From positions 868,001 to 932,000 of the forward strand of contig OY282365.1 of NCBI GenBank assembly GCA_958295685.1: a stretch of DNA of 64,000 bases, read 5' to 3'. How positions within the stretch are numbered: position 1 is the first letter of the stretch; each line of letters begins with the position of its first letter. The notes below the pieces were generated by a model. The model had not been told where the DNA came from. It did not search any database and worked only from the letters and a program-made list of their open reading frames with translations. The position numbers were made by a program, and so were the translations under genes. Positions 10,830 to 18,818 of this stretch are shown here, one piece after another. The stretch comes from an uncultured Dehalococcoidia bacterium (GTDB taxonomy: Bacteria; Chloroflexota; Dehalococcoidia; Lucifugimonadales; CATQGZ01).

Positions 10830-11015
10830 ATGACTTCAGAGCAGCGCCCGATAGCCATGCTGATTGATGGTGACAACGCCCAGCCATCGCTGATTGAACA
10901 CGTGCTGGCCGAGACAGCCAAGTACGGAATCGTGACGACACGACGGATATACGAGACTTTGAGGACAGAGGGCGTTGCACTGTACGTATCCTGCCCTGAG
11001 GAGTCTCGCTTCTGA
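10830..11015 (+). pseudogene. Truncated NYN-domain (LabA/DUF88-like) RNase fragment
   Basis: Encodes 61 residues. The first 40 match the start of NYN/PIN-like nucleases: the metal-binding MLIDGDNAQP, then ETAKYGIVTTRRIY. The remaining acidic residues and the rest of the roughly 150-250 residue domain are absent; the frame continues into unrelated sequence (ETLRTEGVALYVSC) and stops. A ribosome-binding site (AGGAG) precedes the ATG. It follows brxL on the same strand after 87 bases. I read it as a decayed passenger gene; expression of a short peptide cannot be excluded. Confidence 0.6.
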
Positions 11016-11255
11016 GAGCAGACTGCATCTGGAGTGACTGGCATCGTCGCTACCCACCCGGCTATGATCAGCTAGGGCAGCGGACTCACAATTCCACCCA
11101 CAACTCAAAGATGGTACTGCCTACCGTCAACTTAGGCCCACCATAAGGAAGCCCGGGCTCAAGAGCCTTGCGTCTCCGTACTGAGGAGCGCGCCTAGCCT
11201 CGTCTACCCCTCACAATCCCCGCCATCAGCTGCGGACGAGGATCAAGCCCCCCCC
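11016..11255. other. Intergenic, no gene seen
   Basis: About 240 bases between the NYN fragment and the type IIG gene with no convincing coding sequence. It contains GGCTCAAGAGCCTTGCGTCTCCGT split here as GGCTCAAGAGCC at 11156 then TTGCGTCTCCGT, which recurs with two mismatches at 37445-37468. Nothing else was recognised. Confidence 0.4.
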
Positions 11256-11266
11256 TGTGCTATGCT
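11256..11266 (+). promoter_or_regulatory. Extended -10 promoter for the type IIG gene
   Basis: TGTGCTATGCT contains the TGn extension and a TATGCT hexamer. Transcription would begin near 11273, which argues for translation from the ATG at 11302, not the GTG at 11257. There is no good -35, as is common for extended -10 promoters. Similar TGTGCTA boxes occur at 18403, 20074, 47370 and 51293. Confidence 0.45.
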
Positions 11267-11301
11267 TGGCCGATCCCGTCCTGACAGGGGGCTGCACCGC
11301 C

Positions 11302-14300
11302 ATGCCCGTCCTCAGCCGCGAAGACGCGGCCGAAGTCGAAAGCTGCGTCGCGCGCGTCTTCGAGGCCGACTCGACGTCCGAGCGGACGCGAGAGATTCGC
11401 GTCCTGTTCGTCGAAGTGCTCGACTTCGACACTGCGGTCGGCCAGGTTAGCCTCGACCGCGCTGCCGCCGCCGCCGACCTGCCCGACTCCGCCGAGCGCG
11501 TCGCCGAAATGGACGGCGTCCACGTCCTCTACGTGCCGCTCGACACCAACCGCGTGCGCCAAACGGACGCCTCCGAGGCCGCCAGGCTCATCGCGGGACA
11601 ACGACTCGGCGAAGACCTGCTCCTGGTCTTCACCAACACCTCCGCCAGCCAGCTCCACCTCATCCTCCCCCAGTTCGAGGGCGCGCGACCCACCCTGCGC
11701 CGCATGATCGTCGAGCGGGACCTGCCGCGCCGAACCGCCGTACAGCAGGTCTCCAACATCTACTGGCAGCGCCGCGACAGCGGCAGCATCCGAGACGCGC
11801 TGAACGCCGCCTTCGACGTCGAGGCCGTCACAAAAAAGTTCTTCGAGGAGTACAAGCGCGTCTTCGACTCCGCAATGGCCCGCGTCCAGGGCTTCGGAAG
11901 CGGCGAGGACGAGCAGGAAGCAAAGAAGCTGTTCGTTCAGACACTGTTCAACCGCCTCATGTTCATCTACTTCCTCCAGCGCAAGGGCTGGCTCACCTTC
12001 CGCCGCGACAGCGACTACCTCAACGCCCTCTGGCGCGGCTACCGCGCCGCCGACGGCGAGGACAAGAACTTCCACACCGACAGGCTGCGGCTCCTGTTCT
12101 TTGCAGGGCTGAACAACTACCGCGCCGAAGACCTCACCTCCGAGCCGAACACCCCGGAGCTCATCGGCGAAGTCCCCTTCCTCAACGGCGGCCTGTTCGA
12201 CAGAAAGGACGAGGACAACCGCACCAACGTCGTCGTCCCGGACGACTGCGTCTCCGAGATCTTCACGAAGCTGTTCGACAGGTTCAACTTCACCGTCATG
12301 GAGTCCACCCCCTTCGACGTCGAGGTGGCGGTCGATCCCGAGATGCTCGGCAAGGTGTTCGAGGAACTCGTGACAGGCAGGCGCGGCAGCGGCTCCTACT
12401 ACACGCCCCGCCCCGTCGTCTCCTTCATGTGCCGCGAGGCCCTCAAAGGCTACCTGGAGGGCTGCGGCGCCGGCCTGACGGCCGACGACGCCGCGCGGTT
12501 CGTGGACGAGCGCGACACGTCCGGCCTCTCCACCGTGTCGGCTGGCAGGGTCGCCGACGCGCTGGAGCGGGTGACCGTGGTCGACCCGGCCTGCGGCTCC
12601 GGCGCATACCTGCTGGGCATGATGCAGGAACTGGTCGACCTTCGAACCGTCCTGTTCAACGTCGGCGTCGATCCCCGCAGCCTCTACGAACTGAAGCTCC
12701 ACGTCATCCAACGCAATCTCTACGGCGCGGACATAGACGAGTTCGCCGTGAACATCGCCATGCTCCGCATGTGGCTGTCCCTGGCGATCGAGTACGAAGG
12801 CGAAAAGCCCGAGCCGCTGCCCAACCTCGACTTCAAGGTGGTCCTCGGCGACAGCCTGCTGGGGCCGGACCCAAGCCCCGACAACTACGGCGGCCTGTTC
12901 CGACACAAGGTCCACGAAACGGCGGCCCAACTCTCCAAACTCAAGTACGAGTACATGGCCGCGGCGACCGGCAAGGACGCGCTCAGAGACGAGATCGAGC
13001 GCGTCCAAGACGAACTCAGGGACGCCCTCGCCGACGCGGCCGCGCCGTCAGGCGCCGTCGACTGGCGCGTCGAGTTCGCCGAGGTGTTCGACCGCGGCGG
13101 CTTCGACGTCGCCCTGGCGAACCCGCCGTATATCCAGCTGCAGAAGGACGGCGGCAAACTGAGGCATCTCTACAAGGATGTTCAATACTTGACACTCGCC
13201 TCGCGTGGTGACGTCTACCAACTCTTCTACGAACGGGGCTGCCAGCTCCTCCGACCGCCTCACGGCACACTGGCCTACATAACGTCCAACAGCTGGCTGA
13301 AGGCCGAGTACGGCAAGCCCCTGCGCCGCTACTTCTCCGAGAAGCACGAGCCGCTGGCCCTCCTCGAACTGGGCAAGGACATCTTCGACAGCGCGATAGT
13401 GGACAGCTGCGTGCTGCTTCTGAGGAAGGGGAGCGCAGGAGGGGCGTTCCGCGCCGTGGACGTGGACAGACTTCCCGATAACAGCTTCCCGCCCGACGCA
13501 AGCCTGTGGGGGCGGGTGCGCCCCGACGGCGAAGCGCCGTGGAGCATCCTGTCGCTCACGGAGCACGGCGTCATGGACAAGATGCGCGCGGCTGGAACCC
13601 CGCTTGCGGAGTGGGACGTCAAGATCAACTACGGCATCAAGACCGGCTACAACAAGGCGTTCATCATCGACGACGAGACCAAGCAGGCGTTGATCGACGG
13701 CGACCCGAACTCCGCGGACATCATCAAGCCTGTGCTGCGGGGCCGCGACATCCGGCGCTACCTCGCTAAGTGGGCGGGCCTGTGGCTGATTGCAACCCAC
13801 AATGGATACGGCAACGTTCCGGCCATCGAGCCTGACGACTACCCCGCTGTCAAGGCACATCTCGATTGGCACTATCCTCAACTGGCAAAGCGCCAGGACA
13901 GAGGCAGGACGCCCTATAACCTGCGCAACTGCGCCTATTACAAAGACTTCTCCCAAGAAAAGCTGATCTGGATGGACATGTCACCTGAAGGCAGGTTCGC
14001 CTACTCTGATACGGAAGTGTATTGCAACAACAAGGCGTTCATCATGACCGGTGAATCCCTGAAGTACCTCTGCGCGGTTCTGAACAGTCCCCTGACCACC
14101 TGGATGATGAAGAATACAGCACGGACAACAGGGCTGGGACTCGTGCAGTGGGAGAAGTTTGCCGTCCGCCGCCTGCCCATCCCGAAGATTCCCGCCGCCG
14201 AGCAGCGTCCGTTCGTCCTGCTGGTCAACGGCATCCTCGATGCCAAGGCGGCCGACCCCGACGCGGACACGAGCGGGCAGGAACGGGAGATAGACAGGCT

Positions 14301-14364
14301 CGTCCATGACCTGTACGGCCTGACGCAAGAAGAAGGCGCGGCCATACAACGCAGCCTGCGCTGA
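11302..14364 (+). CDS. Type IIG restriction-modification enzyme (Eco57I-like methylase)
   Basis: A 1020-residue single-chain adenine methyltransferase, probably fused to or paired with nuclease activity. Motif I is DPACGSGAYLLGMM near residue 427 and motif IV is ANPPYIQLQ near 605. The C-terminal third (INYGIKTGYNKAF, IKPVLRGRDIRRY, WEKFAVRRLPIP) is the TaqI/Eco57I-type target-recognition region. The N-terminal 400 residues resemble those of large stand-alone type IIG or DISARM-type methylases; I could not locate a definite PD-(D/E)XK site there. The ATG is preceded by CAGGGGG. Its GC content is far above that of the BREX genes, suggesting separate acquisition. It might once have worked with the phospholipase-D/helicase gene at 20.4 kb. 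Confidence 0.8.
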   Translation: MPVLSREDAAEVESCVARVFEADSTSERTREIRVLFVEVLDFDTAVGQVSLDRAAAAADLPDSAERVAEMDGVHVLYVPLDTNRVRQTDASEAARLIAGQRLGEDLLLVFTNTSASQLHLILPQFEGARPTLRRMIVERDLPRRTAVQQVSNIYWQRRDSGSIRDALNAAFDVEAVTKKFFEEYKRVFDSAMARVQGFGSGEDEQEAKKLFVQTLFNRLMFIYFLQRKGWLTFRRDSDYLNALWRGYRAADGEDKNFHTDRLRLLFFAGLNNYRAEDLTSEPNTPELIGEVPFLNGGLFDRKDEDNRTNVVVPDDCVSEIFTKLFDRFNFTVMESTPFDVEVAVDPEMLGKVFEELVTGRRGSGSYYTPRPVVSFMCREALKGYLEGCGAGLTADDAARFVDERDTSGLSTVSAGRVADALERVTVVDPACGSGAYLLGMMQELVDLRTVLFNVGVDPRSLYELKLHVIQRNLYGADIDEFAVNIAMLRMWLSLAIEYEGEKPEPLPNLDFKVVLGDSLLGPDPSPDNYGGLFRHKVHETAAQLSKLKYEYMAAATGKDALRDEIERVQDELRDALADAAAPSGAVDWRVEFAEVFDRGGFDVALANPPYIQLQKDGGKLRHLYKDVQYLTLASRGDVYQLFYERGCQLLRPPHGTLAYITSNSWLKAEYGKPLRRYFSEKHEPLALLELGKDIFDSAIVDSCVLLLRKGSAGGAFRAVDVDRLPDNSFPPDASLWGRVRPDGEAPWSILSLTEHGVMDKMRAAGTPLAEWDVKINYGIKTGYNKAFIIDDETKQALIDGDPNSADIIKPVLRGRDIRRYLAKWAGLWLIATHNGYGNVPAIEPDDYPAVKAHLDWHYPQLAKRQDRGRTPYNLRNCAYYKDFSQEKLIWMDMSPEGRFAYSDTEVYCNNKAFIMTGESLKYLCAVLNSPLTTWMMKNTARTTGLGLVQWEKFAVRRLPIPKIPAAEQRPFVLLVNGILDAKAADPDADTSGQEREIDRLVHDLYGLTQEEGAAIQRSLR

Positions 14365-14471
14365 CACACACCGCCGCCGAAGACGAGGCCGCGGCATGTG
14401 GTAGGATTGGAGCAGCGCCGCCCCGCCGCAGGCAGCCGACGACGGGCGCACCCCAACTCAGGCAAGAACAA

Positions 14472-16070
14472 ATGGCCGCAACATCCAAGCCCAAGAACCT
14501 CGAACTGAATGTCACCAACCTCGGCCCAATCGCCAGGGCCAATATCGACCTGCGCCCGATGACCGTGTTCGTCGGCCCCAGCAACACGGGCAAATCCTAC
14601 CTGGCGATCCTCATCTACGCGCTGCACAGGTTCTTCGGCGGCAGGGTCATGAGGCCCCACTTCCGCTCCGTCTTCAGAGCTAGCTCCATCTTTGGTATTA
14701 GGCGCCGCCTAAAGGACGCTGAGGCAATTCCAGCCGAAGACACGGAGGCGCTGATTAGCTGGGCAGATGACGTGTCAAAGAGGGTACTTGAAACGAACCC
14801 GCCTGAGAAATTCCTGGCCCAATTGCCGGAGTCCGTTGCAAAGATTGTCCGGCGCCGGCTCGAAGATATGCGCGAGTTCGACCGACTCCTCGATGGTGAA
14901 ATCGCCCGCTGCTTCGGTGTCGAAGAAACCAGGAATTTGATCCGCAACGGAGCCAGGGACGGCATGAGTGCTGCCGTAAGACGCCCTGTCCCAGAGGCGG
15001 GGGCAGATGCCAGGTTCGTCGAATACAGGTACACGAGAAGAGGCGGCAGACTCGATCTAGCGGCTTCAGTCCCAAGCGCAACTCCTCTGCGTATGGCGGG
15101 TACCGAAGGCAGCCTGTCTCACATGAGCAGACAGGCCGCTTTCTATTCAAATCTCAGCGACGCAGAAAGAGCAGAGATGGGTTCTTCCTTATCCAGTATG
15201 GTTTTGAGTGAGCTTACTGGTGAGTGCGGCCATGATCTGGTTGACCCTTTGACGCATACGCCGTACTACCTGCCCGCAGACCGCACCGGCGTCATACACG
15301 CTCACAGAGTGGTCGTGAGCTCCCTGATAGGACACGCCCCACGAGCAGGGCTTGACCCTGAACCCCCGCTGCCCGTTCTTTCGGGAGTGCTTGCCGATTT
15401 CCTCGAAACCCTGATCGGATTGAGGGAACGAAGACCCACAAGACCGAGCCGCGAAGAAGACCTTGCCGAGATGCTGGAAACCAATCTGCTGAGTGGTGAA
15501 ATTCTCAATAGAGAATCCGCCACCGGATATCCTGAGTTCTCGTATCGGCCCGATGGGTGGGGAAAAGGCCTGCCGCTCATGTACACGTCGTCGATGGTCT
15601 CGGAGCTCGCTCCTGTCGTGCTGTATCTGCGGCACGTCGTCCGGCCCGAAGACGTGCTGATCATCGAGGAGCCGGAGTCCCACCTCCACCCAGCGAAGCA
15701 GGTTGAGTTCATCCGACACCTGTCGGCAGTGGTGCGCGCGGGCGTCCGTGTCGTGATCACCACGCACAGCGAGTGGGTCTTGGAAGAGCTCGCCAACCTG
15801 GTGCGCCTGTCGAGCCTCCCGAAGTCGCGCAGGCAGGGGGTCGGGGGAGCGTCCTACGCCCTGGACCCCAAGCAATTGGGAGTCTGGCTGTTCGAGCCGA
15901 AGACGCGGCCCAGGGGGTCCGTCGTAAAGGAGATCCCGTTCAACGAGGATTTCGGCGGCTTCCGCTCCGGCTTCGATGAAGTCGCAATGGAGACCTACAA
16001 CGACTACGCGGCAATATCGAACCGCATAGGGGAGGCCAGGTCTGAGTACAAGCCTCGTCAGCAGGGTTAA
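14472..16070 (+). CDS. AAA family ATPase (OLD/SMC-like, no TOPRIM)
   Basis: A 532-residue ABC-type ATPase. Walker A is VGPSNTGKSYLA near residue 34. Walker B with the SMC-like signature is VLIIEEPESHLHPAKQ near 394, followed by the switch histidine in VVITTHSEWVLEEL. The C-terminus has no TOPRIM nuclease as OLD proteins do. The next gene, which overlaps its 3' end if read upstream, encodes a PD-(D/E)XK-like protein, so the nuclease activity is probably supplied in trans. ATPase plus nuclease pairs of this layout are common in defence islands, but I cannot assign this one to a named system. Confidence 0.75.
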   Translation: MAATSKPKNLELNVTNLGPIARANIDLRPMTVFVGPSNTGKSYLAILIYALHRFFGGRVMRPHFRSVFRASSIFGIRRRLKDAEAIPAEDTEALISWADDVSKRVLETNPPEKFLAQLPESVAKIVRRRLEDMREFDRLLDGEIARCFGVEETRNLIRNGARDGMSAAVRRPVPEAGADARFVEYRYTRRGGRLDLAASVPSATPLRMAGTEGSLSHMSRQAAFYSNLSDAERAEMGSSLSSMVLSELTGECGHDLVDPLTHTPYYLPADRTGVIHAHRVVVSSLIGHAPRAGLDPEPPLPVLSGVLADFLETLIGLRERRPTRPSREEDLAEMLETNLLSGEILNRESATGYPEFSYRPDGWGKGLPLMYTSSMVSELAPVVLYLRHVVRPEDVLIIEEPESHLHPAKQVEFIRHLSAVVRAGVRVVITTHSEWVLEELANLVRLSSLPKSRRQGVGGASYALDPKQLGVWLFEPKTRPRGSVVKEIPFNEDFGGFRSGFDEVAMETYNDYAAISNRIGEARSEYKPRQQG

Positions 16071-16125
16071 GTCGGCCATCCCCTCGTCATGCCTCGTCGA
16101 CAGGTGCCGGAGGTCGAGTTGCAAG

Positions 16126-16530
16126 GTGGATCTGAAAGACGCGCCGCGGCCGCGCGTCCTGATCGACATGGACTGCCCTGAATTGCCAAGCAAACCTGTG
16201 GGTAAGAGATGTGACTTCGTGTTCGTCAGCGATCATGGCAGCCTGGTAATCCCGCTCGAGTTGAAGAACGGGGCCCTGAAGGCCAGCGAGGTTCAATCGC
16301 AGCTACAGGCGGGCGCGCGATTCGCTGAACGAATCATCCCCGACTCCAAATCGATTCGCTTCGTCCCCATCGCGGTTGTTGGCGGCAAAATCCACACCAA
16401 TGAAATCAACAAACTGCGCCAAACGAGCTCTCAGGTAAGTTTCGGAGATAAGCGAGTATCTATCGAAACATTGAGATGCGGACAGCCTCTCACGCAAGCA
16501 CTCAAGCGCTCAGGGGTAAGCCTCGAGTAA
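16126..16530 (+). CDS. Small PD-(D/E)XK nuclease-like partner of the ATPase
   Basis: The 134 residues contain CDFVFV, then LVIPLELKNG and a downstream SQLQAGARF, i.e. the Asp - Glu-x-Lys - Gln arrangement of PD-(D/E)XK nucleases. From the GTG at 16126 the protein looks N-terminally short. The frame stays open back to a TAG at 16027, and the extra residues (IPSSCLVDRCRRSSCKVDLK) look protein-like. The only start-like codon there is CTG at 16042, inside the end of the ATPase gene. Translation by coupling from the ATPase is therefore plausible. Function as the effector of an ATPase-nuclease defence pair is an inference. Confidence 0.55.
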   Translation: MDLKDAPRPRVLIDMDCPELPSKPVGKRCDFVFVSDHGSLVIPLELKNGALKASEVQSQLQAGARFAERIIPDSKSIRFVPIAVVGGKIHTNEINKLRQTSSQVSFGDKRVSIETLRCGQPLTQALKRSGVSLE

Positions 16531-16587
16531 GACCGCCCCACCCCTGCCCCACCGCGCCGGATCGCCTCTATGTGGACGCCCGCCGAG

Positions 16588-16606
16588 CGAGTAATTGGGT
16601 TACTCG
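16588..16606. terminator. Small hairpin between convergent genes
   Basis: CGAGTAA and TTACTCG are separated by five bases and overlap the stop codon of the minus-strand gene. It sits where two converging transcripts meet; there is no T tract, so termination is only suggested. Confidence 0.3.
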
Positions 16607-17712
16607 TCTAACTCTATGTCCTGTAAGACGATTGCTCGGCGCTTCCGCAATCCTTTTACAAGTACTTTCGAATCCCACATTGGCCGGACGATGTCGTTCA
16701 TCATACCTACAGGCACCGTCACAGAACGACTCCTCCCCCTATCATTGACAATCTTGATTTTATTGTCCTCATCGCCTGTGGCGTCCGCGAAGCGGAGCGT
16801 TCCCCGAACCTCGACAGGCTTCCCAGGTGTTTCGTCTTCGGTTTCCGGCGCCACAATGGACGGCGATGGGATATCGGCTGCCGGTCTGGTAACTGACACG
16901 CTGCGAACCTCATCACCATTTTGGACTGTAAAGCCCACCTGCCGGACTCGGCGGCCATCCGGCGCTATCTTCTTTGCGATTCCAAGGAAGTTCCGCAAAT
17001 ATGGCGGCTCCGGGATACGCTCCTCCAATTTCTGAATATCTGAACTGTTCACCATGTCCATCAAATCCATGAATTCGTCGATAATCACTTGTATCTCTCC
17101 CGGAAAGGAGAGTTGTCCCGTTGGACGGCCAACCCTCAATGTTACGGCAAAGCTGGCGGCTCTGGGCGCAGAGACAAGCACTGGAAAGGTTTCCCTTATA
17201 ATTCTCCGCGGGCCTCGCTCACTGAAGGGTGATTCTCTCTGTCGCTCTACGATTCGCCCAATCAATCTTGATGCATCCTCGATTCTGCCTACTAACTCGT
17301 TCGAAGTGACCATGCCATAGCCAACCTCCTTGCCTGACAGACTCATCTGCATCTCGTCCTGTCCCAGTTCAATTCCCCTCAACTCAAGATGCCTCTGAAA
17401 GTGCACTTGTTCAACGAGATCACGGAGCTCTTCCGCAATTTCATGAGGAGGTTCTTGGGCTAGAGCCTTGGCCGCAGTCTGTTCGGCTAGTCGATATTCA
17501 CGGCATCGCAATGCCAGCGTCCCGGCGCTTCGGTGAAGAACGGAAAAGGTTGGCTCTATCGGATCGTCCAATTCTTGGATAGCGGCGAGTTCGAGGTCTA
17601 GGGCCTGTCTAGTAAAGAACGACTCCTTTTCCACATTGCCTTGCAAACGTTCGACCAGAGCAAGTTCCGCCAGGTCCATAGCCTTGTTGTGAAGGTCATT
17701 GATCTTGCTCAT
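16600..17712 (-). CDS. Unrecognised 370-residue protein, second gene of a pair
   Basis: I do not recognise a named family. The N-terminal 120 residues are helical with a TPR-like look (MDLAELALVERLQGN, YRLAEQTAAKALAQEPP). The middle contains a phosphatase-free alpha/beta stretch (FAVTLRVGRPTG, IIDEFMDLMDMV), and the last 110 residues look like a small beta domain (VEVRGTLRFADA, KIKIVNDRGRS). There is no signal peptide or membrane segment, so it is probably cytoplasmic. Its start overlaps the stop of the upstream 179-residue gene in an ATGA, so the two are co-translated and probably act together. GC content is lower than in the flanking genes, in keeping with acquisition as a cassette. Confidence 0.55.
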   Translation of the reverse strand: MSKINDLHNKAMDLAELALVERLQGNVEKESFFTRQALDLELAAIQELDDPIEPTFSVLHRSAGTLALRCREYRLAEQTAAKALAQEPPHEIAEELRDLVEQVHFQRHLELRGIELGQDEMQMSLSGKEVGYGMVTSNELVGRIEDASRLIGRIVERQRESPFSERGPRRIIRETFPVLVSAPRAASFAVTLRVGRPTGQLSFPGEIQVIIDEFMDLMDMVNSSDIQKLEERIPEPPYLRNFLGIAKKIAPDGRRVRQVGFTVQNGDEVRSVSVTRPAADIPSPSIVAPETEDETPGKPVEVRGTLRFADATGDEDNKIKIVNDRGRSRSVTVPVGMMNDIVRPMWDSKVLVKGLRKRRAIVLQDIELDE

Positions 17713-18248
17713 GCCTTCTGTACCTCGCAGAGTGGGCTTCCAAACTCAACTACGATTACGTAAACCGGCAGCAACCCGCTAGAGGATTGAGTTTGCTTTA
17801 GTTTGGCCTTTACTCGCTTGGTAACAGCCCTTTCGACATCACTATGGCTCTCCCCAGCGCTTAGAATGCCGGATACTTCCAGCCTTGCCTTACGCTGAAA
17901 TGGCAACCCTTCTTCATCGCCCAACCAGTAATCGATACCCGTGCCTTTCGCAGATCTCTCGATCACCCCATAGCCGATTTCATTCTTGGCCAACAACACG
18001 GCAACTGCCATAGCGCCATACTCGGTCGCCTCCTGATGGTCTGCCAAGGTCCGGCGAGTCTGGACATTTACAGGCGGCCAGAGAAGCGCATGTGTGTTGT
18101 CTACATTACCTCTAACGCTAAGAAGGACACCCTGGCTATGGCGCTGCAATTCCAGGCATACTCCCGCCGCCTCAGCCATCGCGCCGCCCCACCGCGGCGT
18201 GATGTATGGAAGGCCGTTCATCAACTCATTCAAGTCAAGCACACGCAA
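17709..18248 (-). CDS. Unrecognised 179-residue protein, first gene of a pair
   Basis: No family recognised. Visible segments include LPYITPRWGGAMAEAAGVCL, then TEYGAMAVAVLLAKNEIGYGVIERS and an acidic patch (GIDYWLGDEEG). These suggest a compact alpha/beta protein with a nuclease-like look (E-x-K in QRKARLEVSG is possible but not diagnostic). It is coupled to the 370-residue gene by a four-base overlap. The ATG is preceded by AGGATG. Lying between an ATPase-nuclease pair and an IS, it is a reasonable candidate for an undescribed defence or toxin-antitoxin pair, but nothing in the sequence proves that. Confidence 0.5.
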   Translation of the reverse strand: MRVLDLNELMNGLPYITPRWGGAMAEAAGVCLELQRHSQGVLLSVRGNVDNTHALLWPPVNVQTRRTLADHQEATEYGAMAVAVLLAKNEIGYGVIERSAKGTGIDYWLGDEEGLPFQRKARLEVSGILSAGESHSDVERAVTKRVKAKLKQTQSSSGLLPVYVIVVEFGSPLCEVQKA

Positions 18249-18402
18249 ACATCCTGAGGAGGTTGCTGAAGGAGGACGCCAGGTGTCCTGAACTTAGTAC
18301 GGCGACACCGACGTCGGCAAGGCTCTGATGCTCACACGTCTATAGCTGCAGGTCTCGCGCTTTAGCATGGCAGAAGCCTCCAGTGTGGTTAGCCTGCATA
18401 GG

Positions 18403-18413
18403 TGTGCTACTAT
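18403..18413 (+). promoter_or_regulatory. Extended -10 box before the helicase vestige
   Basis: TGTGCTACTAT matches the TGTGCTA boxes in front of other genes here. The vestigial ATG at 18436 lies about 13 bases after the predicted start, so this may be the ancestral promoter of the helicase gene. Confidence 0.3.
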
Positions 18414-18435
18414 ACCACAACCGTACGCCAGGGTT

Positions 18436-18500
18436 GGATACGAGCCAATGAACATCCTCTGCGCCGCGTGACCGACCTACTGCTGCTGGCGCGGCTGAAG
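18436..18500 (+). pseudogene. Vestige of the helicase gene 5' end
   Basis: ATGAACATCCTC, GACCGACC and GCTGCTGGCGCGGCTGAAGGA align in order with the first codons of the helicase gene at 20364-20417. The reading frame is broken (TGA after seven codons). The vestige retains an ATG where the present gene has CTG, and this supports placing the helicase start at 20364. Confidence 0.6.
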
Positions 18501-18738
18501 GAGCCGCCCTGCCCCGCGGAGGGACGCCCGCCCTGCCCCCCACCCTGCCCCACCGCGCCTCCCGCCCTGCCCCACGCCCGCCCTGCCGCGCTCCCGTCCG
18601 TCACCTGCCCGCCGGAGCGCCTCCAATCCCCCAATCCTGAAAATCCTCCCATCCTGAGAATCCTGATTCAGACAATCCCCCGCCTCCCATCCCGCTCCCC
18701 ACTAGCCACTAGCCACCGACCACTGCCCCCCCCCCCCG

Positions 18739-18767
18739 TGACCTCAAAATTAATGGTTACCGAAGGA
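18739..18767 (+). repeat. Left outer terminal inverted repeat of the IS
   Basis: Ends in GGTTACCGAAGG and pairs with 20017-20045. A near-copy follows at 18774-18802, giving the element two transposase-binding-like sites at this end. Confidence 0.75.
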
Positions 18768-18818
18768 GACAAGTGACCTCAGAATTACGGTTACCGAAGA
18801 AGACACAGGGAGGTAACC

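Larger units (their letters stand above)
18249..18738. other. Intergenic with a helicase vestige and CT-rich simple repeats
   Basis: Contains a TGTGCTACTAT extended -10 box (18403-18413), a decayed copy of the helicase 5' end (18436-18500), a CCGCCCTGCCCC-rich tract, copies of AATCCTGA and ATTCAGACA that also precede the leader elements at 47.3 and 51.3 kb, and CCACTAGCCACT-type heptad repeats. The IS begins at its right end. Confidence 0.5.

Noticed and set aside
11260..13008. Long minus-strand ORF (582 codons)
   Set aside because: Antisense shadow of the type IIG gene, due to high-GC codon bias; valine/glutamate/glycine-rich translation with no domain.
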